Part shown: in pieces, positions 40,321-48,076 of the stretch
How the letters are laid out: every line of letters begins with the position of its first letter
Position numbering within the stretch: the first letter of the stretch is position 1
DNA from: Symbiodinium natans
Taxonomy: Eukaryota > Sar > Dinophyceae > Suessiales > Symbiodiniaceae
Length of the DNA stretch: 56,140 nt
Direction: 5' to 3'
Assembly (NCBI GenBank): GCA_905221605.1
Contig: CAJNDS010000278.1
Span: forward strand, 59,174-115,313
The notes under the pieces: generated by a model
Databases searched by the model: none
What the model saw: only the letters and a program-made list of their open reading frames with translations
Told to the model about the DNA's origin: nothing
Made by a program: the position numbers and the translations under genes

Positions 40321-40569
40321 TCATGGATTGAAGAAGCCGCTGATGTTGGCGAACAAGGATGCAATTCCAAACACCGTGATTCCGATGATGTAAGTGTCAG
40401 GGCTCATGTCGCCAAGCGCGCCCTCACTGCCGCCGCGTGCCTCCATCTGAACCGCTGGCACGCGCAAAGACTTGCTCACAGGAGATGGAGTTGTGCCCAC
40501 AAAGCAAAGCATCGCGGAGCAGCCAAGCGCCAACAGCAAGAAAGCGAGCAGAGAGCTGGAGCGGGCCAT
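40321..40569 (-). CDS. small plastid-targeted membrane protein, copy 5
   Basis: One substitution in the transit region (SLRVPAVQ instead of SLRAPAVQ). The mature part is unchanged. The upstream acceptor context is CCAAGCTTTGC. Confidence 0.8.
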   Translation of the reverse strand: MARSSSLLAFLLLALGCSAMLCFVGTTPSPVSKSLRVPAVQMEARGGSEGALGDMSPDTYIIGITVFGIASLFANISGFFNP

Positions 40570-40878
40570 TGCAAAGCTTGGTGAACAGAAAGCCGGCACA
40601 GCAGGAGCGACCTCCAACAACTATAGACAGCTCGACCTGAAAATGGCCGCCGGGTCGCGCATGCCTGCAGCTGCTGCGATCACTTCATGACTGTCTTCCT
40701 GGCCAACACGCACATTACACATGACGCTCCCTATTCCTTTTTCGAGTCTCTCGGCACGCCTGCAGCATAGCTGATTCCTTGGTCTCTCAAGGATACTGCC
40801 GCGAGCTTTAAAAAGCAACGATCCCGCTTAGTACTAGGATACCGGCCCACTTTCAGTGGCCTGAGCCTGTCTTCATCC

Positions 40879-41127
40879 TCATGGATTGAAGAAGCCGCTG
40901 ATGTTGGCGAACAAGGATGCAATTCCAAACACCGTGATTCCGATGATGTAAGTGTCAGGGCTCATGTCGCCAAGCGCGCCCTCACTGCCGCCGCGTGCCT
41001 CCATCTGAACCGCTGGCGCGCGCAAAGACTTGCTCACAGGAGATGGAGTTGTGCCCACAAAGCAAAGCATCGCGGAGCAGCCAAGCGCCAACAGCAAGAA
41101 AGCGAGCAGAGAGCTGGAGCGGGCCAT
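40879..41127 (-). CDS. small plastid-targeted membrane protein, copy 6
   Basis: Predicted protein identical to the consensus; standard 558-base unit. Confidence 0.8.
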   Translation of the reverse strand: MARSSSLLAFLLLALGCSAMLCFVGTTPSPVSKSLRAPAVQMEARGGSEGALGDMSPDTYIIGITVFGIASLFANISGFFNP

Positions 41128-41436
41128 TGCAAGGCTTGGTGAACAGAAAGCCGGCACAGCAGGAGCGACCTCCAACAACTATAGACAGCTCGACCTGAAA
41201 ATGGCCGCCGGGTCGCGCATGCCTGCAGCTGCTGCGATCACTTCATGACTGTCTTCCTGGCCAACACGCACATTGCACATGACGCTCCCTATTCCTTTTT
41301 CGAGTCTCTCGGCACGCCTGCAGCATAGCTGATTCCTTGGTCTCTCAAGGATACTGCCGCGAGCTTTAAAAAGCAACGATCCCGCTTAGTACTAGGATAC
41401 CGGCCCACTTTCAGTGGCCTGAGCCTGTCTTCATCC

Positions 41437-41685
41437 TCATGGATTGAAGAAGCCGCTGATGTTGGCGAACAAGGATGCAATTCCAAACACCGTGATTCCG
41501 ATGATGTAAGTGTCAGGGCTCATGTCGCCAAGCGCGCCCTCACTGCCGCCGCGTGCCTCCATCTGAACCGCTGGCGCGCGCAAAGACTTGCTCACAGGAG
41601 ATGGAGTTGTGCCCACAAAGCAAAGCATCGCGGAGCAGCCAAGCGCCAACAGCAAGAAAGCGAGCAGAGAGCTGGAGCGGGCCAT
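41437..41685 (-). CDS. small plastid-targeted membrane protein, copy 7
   Basis: Predicted protein identical to the consensus. The spacer toward copy 8 starts to show edge-type variants (CCAACACACACATTGC, GGTTCCCTGGTCTC). Confidence 0.8.
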   Translation of the reverse strand: MARSSSLLAFLLLALGCSAMLCFVGTTPSPVSKSLRAPAVQMEARGGSEGALGDMSPDTYIIGITVFGIASLFANISGFFNP

Positions 41686-41991
41686 TGCAAGGCTTGGTGA
41701 ACAGAAAGCCGGCACAGCAGGAGCGACCTCCAACAACTATAGACAGCTCGACCTGAAAATGGCCGCCGGGTCGCGCATGCCTGCAGCTGCTGCGATCACT
41801 TCATGACTGTCTTCCTGGCCAACACACACATTGCACATGACGCTCCCTATTCCTTTTTCGAGTCTCTCGGCACGCCTGCAGAATAGCTGGTTCCCTGGTC
41901 TCTCAAGGATACTGCTTCGGGCTTTAAAAAGCAACGATCCCGCTTACTAGGATACCGGCCCACTTTCAGTGGCCTGAGCCTGTCTTCATCC

Positions 41992-42240
41992 TCATGGATT
42001 GAAGAAGCCGCTGATGTTGGCGAACAAGGATGCAATTCCAAACACCGTGATTCCGATGATGTAAGTGTCAGGGCTCATGTCGCCAAGCGCGCCCTCACTG
42101 CCACCGCGTGCCTCCATCTGAACCGCTGGCGCGCGCAAAGACTTGCTCACAGGAGATGGAGTTGTGCCCACAAAGCAAAGCATCGCGGAGCAGCCAAGCG
42201 CCAACAGCAAGAAAGCGAGCAGAGAGCTGGAGCGGGCCAT
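41992..42240 (-). CDS. small plastid-targeted membrane protein, copy 8 (first transcribed)
   Basis: Predicted protein identical to the consensus. It carries the edge variant CTGCCACCGCG shared only with copy 1. After the unit ends (about 42381), sequence changes to unrelated AT-rich DNA; any promoter should lie there. Confidence 0.8.
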   Translation of the reverse strand: MARSSSLLAFLLLALGCSAMLCFVGTTPSPVSKSLRAPAVQMEARGGSEGALGDMSPDTYIIGITVFGIASLFANISGFFNP

Positions 42241-42381
42241 TGCAAGGCTTGGTGAACAGAAAGCCGGCACAGCAGGAGCGACCTCCAACAACTATAGACA
42301 GCTCGACCTGAAAATGGCCGCCGGGTCGCGCATGCCTGCAGCTGCTGCGATCACTTCATGACTGCATTCCGGGCCAACACC

Positions 42382-42710
42382 CAAATTCGCTTACTCCATC
42401 TATACTGCACGTTTTTAACAGTACATTGTGTTTTCTTATGTTTCATTATATTGTACCATACTTGATTGCATTACATTATCTGGTATTATAGTACAGCACA
42501 TGACATATGCGGCGTTCCCTATTCCGCATCTCTACCTCCTTGGGTGTCGGTTCAGCCGAGGGACCTCGAGGGCACAGGTTTCAAGGGGGTTAGGCCCCTC
42601 ACCCCGAAATTCTCTGACATGAAAAGACGTAAGCCCTCGACCCTTGAAACCCAAAAAGCTGTACCCGCGCCAAGCCCTCCCTGAAACGTCAGCGAACCGT
42701 AGACCCTGAA
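42382..42710. other. flank upstream of the tandem array
   Basis: AT-rich at 42400-42500, then unique sequence. In the sense of transcription this precedes the first array copy, so it is where a promoter for the array is expected. CGTTTTTAACAG-type sequence appears near 42410, but no firm motif can be named. Confidence 0.3.
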
Positions 42711-42716
42711 CCCTGA

Positions 42717-42757
42717 ACCCGACACTCCAGGTCATGCAGGATTTGTGCATGGAGCTC
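42717..42757 (-). CDS. putative micro-exon
   Basis: The minus strand reads PELHAQILHDLECR. Short, but coding-like and helical. Confidence 0.4.
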
Positions 42758-42959
42758 GGGGTGTGGGGGGGCCCTCCATCTTGCGAAAAAGTAGTTATGG
42801 TTGGGAGGAGGGGGGGGGGCTCTTGTCGAAAAGCATACCTGCTGATTCTCCAGAGCCAAGGTCTTTATAGCGTTTGAACCCTAAACCCGACATGCTCAGA
42901 TGATTCCTGCGAGAGAGAAGACTGGTCATGAGAGTTTGGGGTTTACGGCTCAAGGGCCC

Positions 42960-43006
42960 CAGCAGTCTCTGTTGATCATGGTCACGATGGAGATAAGCAT
43001 CTGCAG
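42960..43006 (-). CDS. putative hydrophobic exon
   Basis: After CCATCTGCAG the minus strand reads MLISIVTMINRDCW, a hydrophobic stretch followed by polar residues; could be the end of a membrane helix. Confidence 0.45.
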
Positions 43007-43009
43007 ATG

Positions 43010-43680
43010 GAGGGAATGGTAGGAAGGCTCAGGACATTTTTGGGTTCAGGGTTTAGCTTAGGGTCCCCCAAACTCCCCTAACACTGAACGTTTCTTTAGA
43101 CTTTACGGTTTAGGGGGGTACATGAGCCCTAGAGAAACCCTAAACCCCAGAAGCCCCAAAACCAGAAGCCCAGAAACGCACACAAACAAACCAAGACCCC
43201 CAAAACAGCCAACCCCCCCCTCCCCCACCCCCCAAAAAACTTACAACAAACACGAGAACGACTTAAAAAAACAGAAAGAATCCCCAAACCCCTCGAACCC
43301 AAGAAGCCCTGCCCCCCAACCCCGCAAAGGAGCCTCCCTCTAAGGTCCCCAGGGATCCCCCGCAACCCGAAGAGCCCCCCAACCCAAACATGCAGGCGTT
43401 GGGGTTTCAAGGTCTGAGGGTTCGAAGGTTCTCAGGTGGACGATTTTTTGTAGTGCATCCCGAAATAGTGCGAGATCTTGCCTGCACAGCATACCCAAGA
43501 TTACCAAAGTGTCTCAGAACAGCGGAAAAAGAGAAAGGAAAAGGAGAGGAGAGCCAACACTTAGAGTTCAGGATCTGAAGCCTCACCGCTCACAGTGTCC
43601 TGAGAGAGGGGGTGAGAGGGGTTACCACCGAAGCCCCGAAACCCTCAGGCCATAGGCCCCATCGAAAGCTTCAGTGCCCG
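43010..43680. other. repeat-relic stretch, no gene recognised
   Basis: CCC- and AAA-rich heptamer relics and pyrimidine-poor sequence; open frames are low complexity. Confidence 0.35.
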
Positions 43681-43683
43681 GCC

Positions 43684-43732
43684 TGCACGGTACAAGCGAT
43701 CGTCCCAACCTCTGAGGCATTCGGACGTCTGG
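43684..43732 (-). CDS. putative exon
   Basis: The minus strand reads QTSECLRGWDDRLYRA and ends CGTGCAG|GCCGGG, a possible GC donor. Confidence 0.4.
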
Positions 43733-44234
43733 TGTCCGGGGGAAGTTCCCCGCAAATTAGGGGCTCGAAGGGTCTTGCTTTTAGGGCGCAGCGCCTGTTG
43801 TGAAGATTCAACACGGGCCCTGGCATGATGCAGGGTCCCCCAAAAAAGATCAAAAAAGGGAAGCACGGGTCAGAAAAAGAAACCCCCCTCTGCTGCGCAG
43901 GCCACGAACTCAGAGGGAGATGCGACACCCAAGCCGAATTATCAGTGCCCTTCATGGGTGTTGCGCTCTATGGGCCGTGAAGCTACACAAGCCAAAAGGC
44001 ATGAGGTGCTGTATCTTGCTTTGTGTGTGTTTTTGGTAGGCGGGGGTTCTTTAGTTTAGGGTCTGGGGTTTGGGCTGAGGTTTTCGGGTGTAGGGTCCAC
44101 ACTTCGGGTTTGGGGTTTAGGGTCTGCAGACGACTCCAGGCTCCCTAGCAACCTTTACCTCGGCCTCAGGAGCCGAAAGCCCACCCAAAGCTCGAAGCCC
44201 TGGCCTTCCGAACCATAGTGAACCCTAAACCTTA

Positions 44235-44286
44235 ATAAACCCCTAAACCCTAAACCCTAAACCCTAAACCCTAAACCCTAAACCCT
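44235..44286. repeat. CCCTAAA array, left flank of retrotransposon
   Basis: Six AAACCCT units ending exactly where the retrotransposon terminal sequence begins. Confidence 0.95.
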
Positions 44287-44447
44287 ATCCCTCTCGTTTC
44301 GCCTGCCATCGCTAAGTTCTGTGTCAGCGCCGAGAGGGCGCAGGCTCTGGTGGCCAAGTAACTACGGGCAACCCAAGAGGGGACGACGGGCCTAAACCGA
44401 AAGAACCCTAAGGGATTGGGGAGTTGCGAGGCCATCAAAGTACTATC
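44287..44447 (-). repeat. terminal repeat B, outer copy
   Basis: 161 bases starting ATCCCTCTCGTTTCGCCTGC (plus strand) and ending AAAGTACTATC. Differs from the inner copy by one base (G versus T at the tenth position). Confidence 0.95.
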
Positions 44448-44464
44448 GGGCGGCAGTGGGTGGG

Positions 44465-44520
44465 CCCAGAACGCTGCGCTTGAAGTAGCGAAGGATTTAC
44501 TCAATCAAGGGATATATTGC
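44465..44520 (-). repeat. terminal repeat A, inner copy
   Basis: 56 bases from CCCAGAACGCTGCGC to AAGGGATATATTGC, identical to 51612-51667. It directly abuts the inner copy of repeat B. Confidence 0.95.
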
Positions 44521-44681
44521 ATCCCTCTCTTTTCGCCTGCCATCGCTAAGTTCTGTGTCAGCGCCGAGAGGGCGCAGGCTCTGGTGGCCAAGTAACTACG
44601 GGCAACCCAAGAGGGGACGACGGGCCTAAACCGAAAGAACCCTAAGGGATTGGGGAGTTGCGAGGCCATCAAAGTACTATC
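44521..44681 (-). repeat. terminal repeat B, inner copy
   Basis: 161 bases, 160 of them identical to the outer copy. It ends six bases before the stop codon of the recombinase ORF. Confidence 0.95.
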
Positions 44682-44686
44682 CACTC

Positions 44687-47600
44687 TCAGGGTCCTTGGG
44701 CTTGACCCACTTGGTTTGAGGCTATGGACAGAAGGAGCAGCGGTCGAGCATAGCGACGTAGAACGCTAATGCGGTCCCGCGCCCAACGTGGGAGTTCCTG
44801 CAAAAGGAGTTGTGCACCAACCTCCTGTAGATAAAACTCGACTGTTTTTATTTTGGCCCATCGTCCTCTCCATGCGACAAGACTAATGTCTTCGGTCTCG
44901 AGATATAGGAAAGTCGCACCGCTCCCTCTGAGCACGCCTGGGGTGGCACCCTTCTGTGAAAGGGTGTGAGGCACTCCCAGGCGCTGCATGATGGCGTTCC
45001 ACTGAGTCCTGTACATGTGCATAGAGCCTCTGAAGAGTTTGGCATCCAAAGGGAGATGCTCGTACTGAGATATCAAGAATCGAAGTGTTAAGGGGTCCTC
45101 CAAGCGGCAGTGCTGTCTGCGCGCGAACCGTTGCGTTTTGGGATTACGCAGGTGCACGTAGGCTAGCATATCTGTAGACATGGCATCGGAAGGAAGGACT
45201 AGATCCCGGCGTGTGAGTGGGATCATTTCAGCGGGATGCAACATGCAGAGGAAACCAATGAGAGTCAGGCAAGCCCAGTCATTCCAGCCCCAGCAAAGGG
45301 CAAGTGTTACTGCCGCTTGCACTATGGGCTGGGAGATGACCGGACGACATTCGCCTGGTTCCGCTGCTTGCCATTTTTTATCCACTTGCCACGCAGGCGT
45401 TAGCTGATTTCGGTGTTGGGGATGAAGATCCTGCACTGCCGTGATGGCATACACATAGAGATACCTCGGGTATCCTGCCGAATACAGATGCAAGCCATAA
45501 GCACGCAAAGCGAGCGCTGCAGATTGTGACGCCGACATAACAGCAGCGAACTGAAGACACATCTCAGTCTCAAGCCAAACCACGAATGCCTCAAGGGCCT
45601 TCCGCATCTTGTGCTTGGTCGAGGTCGCGAAGCCTGACTCTAAGTCGAGAGGGCCTCTTGGCCGGAGCCTGCTGGAAGGACCTGGATTCCTCTCGATGTC
45701 GCCAGCAACAAGCAAAAGAAGACGCAGCCAGCGGCCTGCGACACGGGGGACGTGTGAGGCTGCAAGGCACAAGTCGAACAAGTAGGTGTCACCTTTGGCT
45801 AAAGCTTCAAGCCAGAGCGGGCGCTCCTTCGTCGGAGGAGCAACACTGGTGTTGCGAGAGGGCCCGTCGCTCCGATTGTGCGCAGAGTACACATGCAACC
45901 CCCCGGGATACAAACCGGATCCGAGCACGTAGGGGAGTGCGGACTGGAGGATGTGACAAAGTGCAGGGCTTGAAGAACGGCCTTTCGAGGCGGCGCCTAG
46001 CAACACCCGGCTATCGATCAGACCCAAAAGCCTACTATTGGGGTGCCGAGTGGAGCACCACTTCAGCCAAGTCTTGTAGGACCTTGTCTCCAAGATGTTG
46101 ATGTGATTCTCGCCCCCGAAACGGTAGCGTAGGAGCTCCTTGAACTCCAGGCTGTCAGCTAGCTCACCGACCCACTCGGGATCTTCATAGAAGGGACGTG
46201 GCTCTGGCTTTAAACCTTCACTAGGGTCGCAAGGGGGCAAGGGACCTAAACCACCTAAAGTCAAGGTGTTAAGGGTAGCATGTCTTGCGGACAAAGGAAG
46301 GACCGGGACTTGGCCCAACTTGGACTGCAAGCTGCCTGATGCCATGCGGCGCACCAGTGATAAGGGATACATCGCAGAGAAGGCCGAGACACTTTCACCA
46401 ACCCGAGGAGTGCGGCCGAACACAGCCTCTGGAGTTGGCCTGCAAAGCTTGCTGAACTCGGCAACACGCGCAGCAGTGAAAGTGCCCTCGACTATGAAAT
46501 GCCTAGAACCCTTACCGCAGTTGCAGGGGCCACTCAACTGAAGAAGCCAAGGTTTGTTTGTGAGCCACTGGTGAGGCTTCTTGAAAGGCGCACCAAAGCT
46601 GCAGGCACAGAACCTCACTAACACCGACCCCAAGACCGCTAGCCTCACAAAACACTGCATATAAAACATGACACTCGAGCCCGGTTGCGCGACGCTGTAA
46701 AAGCCCCCAAGAGAGGCGATCACGGACATGAGAAAGGCTGTGCGCATGGCTAATTGGTTATGGGCATAGGTTAGGGGTTCCTTGGGGTTGAAGCCCGCAG
46801 GTTGGATTTTAGAGCGGAGGCGCGGACGCCTGAGCGTGCCGTAAGTTAGACATGGCGGCGCAGCATGCCACTCGCGAACCACCTTCCGGAGCGCGAGGCT
46901 AAGAAGCTCATGGAACACATTGTTGGAACTAACATCCATGAAGCGCAAGACGCGCCCGGACACATCAACACCTGGATGCACAGAGAGACCCGCCTGGGAG
47001 TGAGCATAGCTCCAGTTCGAGCAACCAGCAAAAAGTTCCACGCAGTCAAAGAGCACGCCCTCTTGCAGCGAAGCGTGCAAGGGAAAGACACTGGGCACGG
47101 AGGCGGTGGCACGGTCGCCGAAGACAGGTTCAGCATCAACATCCATGGTTTCCAGGAGTGCAGAGGCAGGACCAAGCAGTTTGGTGTAATAACCCCGTTG
47201 CTCGCAATGTCGCCAGAGTTCAGAAGCCACCCCTGGAGGCAGCGGAGCCGAAACAAGTCCCGCGCCGCTGGGCGACGCGTCCATGGCAAAGAGGGAGTCC
47301 ACGTACTTGGCACGAAGGTCAGCAACGAAGGTGGGAGCCAACACGCACATTGCCATGAGCTCATTGACTGAGGCGCGGCTAAGAGGGTAGACCTTGTGCC
47401 TAGGTTCACGCCTAGCGTCGGCAAAGCAGCTTTGCAAAAGGGCCAGCACCGGTCGCCGGAAGAGTGCCACATGTATCCACAACCCCAACAGAGAGGACAG
47501 CAGGGAAGCGGACGCACAGGCTCGCTGCACGACAATGGCTGTGATAACCATAAGCACTAAAACCCTATGCCTAGGAGCACCTACTAAACCCAAAATGCCA

Positions 47601-48076
47601 TCGACTTCGGCTCCAAGGAAAGTCCCCGAAGTTACGTTCCTCTGACGTTTCCGAGGGTGTTGCACAAGGCCGACGGTCTGGTAGGCCACCTCTGCAGCGC
47701 TGAAGATGGCTGTGTCACGGGCAGGCGTGCTGAGAGAATGGGTCTTCTTGCAGAGCACCGAGGCTGTGAAATGATCATCGATTGCAAGGAACTCCCACAC
47801 TGGCGATCGCGGAAGCGGAGAACGGTAGGACACCCGTTCATGGGGGAGCATGCAGTGCGCAAGTTCATTTAAGACATTAAAGTGGGCCTGTTGGGCGCAT
47901 TCCACAGCCATGCTGTCTCCCATTGCTAAAGCCCCTAGGGCTAAAAAGTAGAAATCACTGCTGGGGGCATTTTGGAAGCACTTCACTATTTCTCTTTGCT
48001 CGACTGAAACTGACCTTGAAAGTATAATACATCTCGGACAAATCATCGGCACAGAAGCGCATGAAGTGATTCTCAT
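44687..48076 (-). CDS. RT (motifs B, C) - split RNase H - C5 methyltransferase - 2A - tyrosine recombinase polyprotein
   Basis: 1,129 codons open. Residues 45-65 (LGALAMGDSMAVECAQQAH) are RT motif B and 97-103 (LAIDDHF) motif C. AMDASPSGAG (264-273) looks like the first RNase H strand. Residues about 343-580 are a C5 cytosine methyltransferase-like domain: VELFAGCSNWSYA (motif I), HAAPPCLTYG with Cys409 (motif IV), SVAQPGSSVMF (motif VI region). RNase H resumes at 658-740 (HINILETRSYKTW, GLIDSRVLLG, NRSDGPSR). AGDIERNPGP (791-800) is a 2A signature. Residues 820-1095 are a tyrosine recombinase, with LRGSGATFLYL (Arg1050) and Tyr1082 in EFYLQ. His947 stands where the first catalytic Arg is expected, and Ala463 where Glu is usual in motif VI. 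The first Met codon here is not a natural start: RT motif A is in the upstream frame. Confidence 0.8.
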   Translation of the reverse strand: MRITSCASVPMICPRCIILSRSVSVEQREIVKCFQNAPSSDFYFLALGALAMGDSMAVECAQQAHFNVLNELAHCMLPHERVSYRSPLPRSPVWEFLAIDDHFTASVLCKKTHSLSTPARDTAIFSAAEVAYQTVGLVQHPRKRQRNVTSGTFLGAEVDGILGLVGAPRHRVLVLMVITAIVVQRACASASLLSSLLGLWIHVALFRRPVLALLQSCFADARREPRHKVYPLSRASVNELMAMCVLAPTFVADLRAKYVDSLFAMDASPSGAGLVSAPLPPGVASELWRHCEQRGYYTKLLGPASALLETMDVDAEPVFGDRATASVPSVFPLHASLQEGVLFDCVELFAGCSNWSYAHSQAGLSVHPGVDVSGRVLRFMDVSSNNVFHELLSLALRKVVREWHAAPPCLTYGTLRRPRLRSKIQPAGFNPKEPLTYAHNQLAMRTAFLMSVIASLGGFYSVAQPGSSVMFYMQCFVRLAVLGSVLVRFCACSFGAPFKKPHQWLTNKPWLLQLSGPCNCGKGSRHFIVEGTFTAARVAEFSKLCRPTPEAVFGRTPRVGESVSAFSAMYPLSLVRRMASGSLQSKLGQVPVLPLSARHATLNTLTLGGLGPLPPCDPSEGLKPEPRPFYEDPEWVGELADSLEFKELLRYRFGGENHINILETRSYKTWLKWCSTRHPNSRLLGLIDSRVLLGAASKGRSSSPALCHILQSALPYVLGSGLYPGGLHVYSAHNRSDGPSRNTSVAPPTKERPLWLEALAKGDTYLFDLCLAASHVPRVAGRWLRLLLLVAGDIERNPGPSSRLRPRGPLDLESGFATSTKHKMRKALEAFVVWLETEMCLQFAAVMSASQSAALALRAYGLHLYSAGYPRYLYVYAITAVQDLHPQHRNQLTPAWQVDKKWQAAEPGECRPVISQPIVQAAVTLALCWGWNDWACLTLIGFLCMLHPAEMIPLTRRDLVLPSDAMSTDMLAYVHLRNPKTQRFARRQHCRLEDPLTLRFLISQYEHLPLDAKLFRGSMHMYRTQWNAIMQRLGVPHTLSQKGATPGVLRGSGATFLYLETEDISLVAWRGRWAKIKTVEFYLQEVGAQLLLQELPRWARDRISVLRRYARPLLLLSIASNQVGQAQGP
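45677..45703 (-). other. 2A-like ribosome-skipping motif
   Basis: Encodes GDIERNPGP, a full match to the D-(V/I)-E-x-N-P-G-P 2A signature, preceded by a leucine-rich LRLLLLVA as in known 2A sequences. Skipping between Gly799 and Pro800 would release the tyrosine recombinase from the RT-RNase H-methyltransferase part. Confidence 0.8.

Larger units (their letters stand above)
37971..42381 (-). repeat. tandem gene array, 8 units of about 558 bp
   Basis: Direct repeats, each holding one CDS of 82 codons plus a spacer of about 309 bases. Start-to-start spacing is 535, then 558 five times, then 555. The 535 unit lacks 23 bases (CTTCATGACTGTCTTCCTGG region) and the 555 unit lacks 3 bases near GCTTAGTACTAG. 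Spacers carry a conserved GCTTTTTAAAGC (minus strand; 38038-38049 in the first unit by coordinate). Tandem arrays of expressed genes are typical of dinoflagellates. Confidence 0.95.

Noticed and set aside
37934-42041. Minus-strand spacer ORFs of 65 codons (MELHPCSPTS... and MLFKARGSIL...) in each unit
   Set aside because: Conserved only because the units are near-identical. They overlap the end of the gene or the spacer and show no domain.
38228-42361. Plus-strand ORFs of 67-72 codons repeated in each array unit
   Set aside because: They are antisense shadows of the 82-codon gene. The minus frame has signal peptide, transit region and membrane helix; the plus frames have none.
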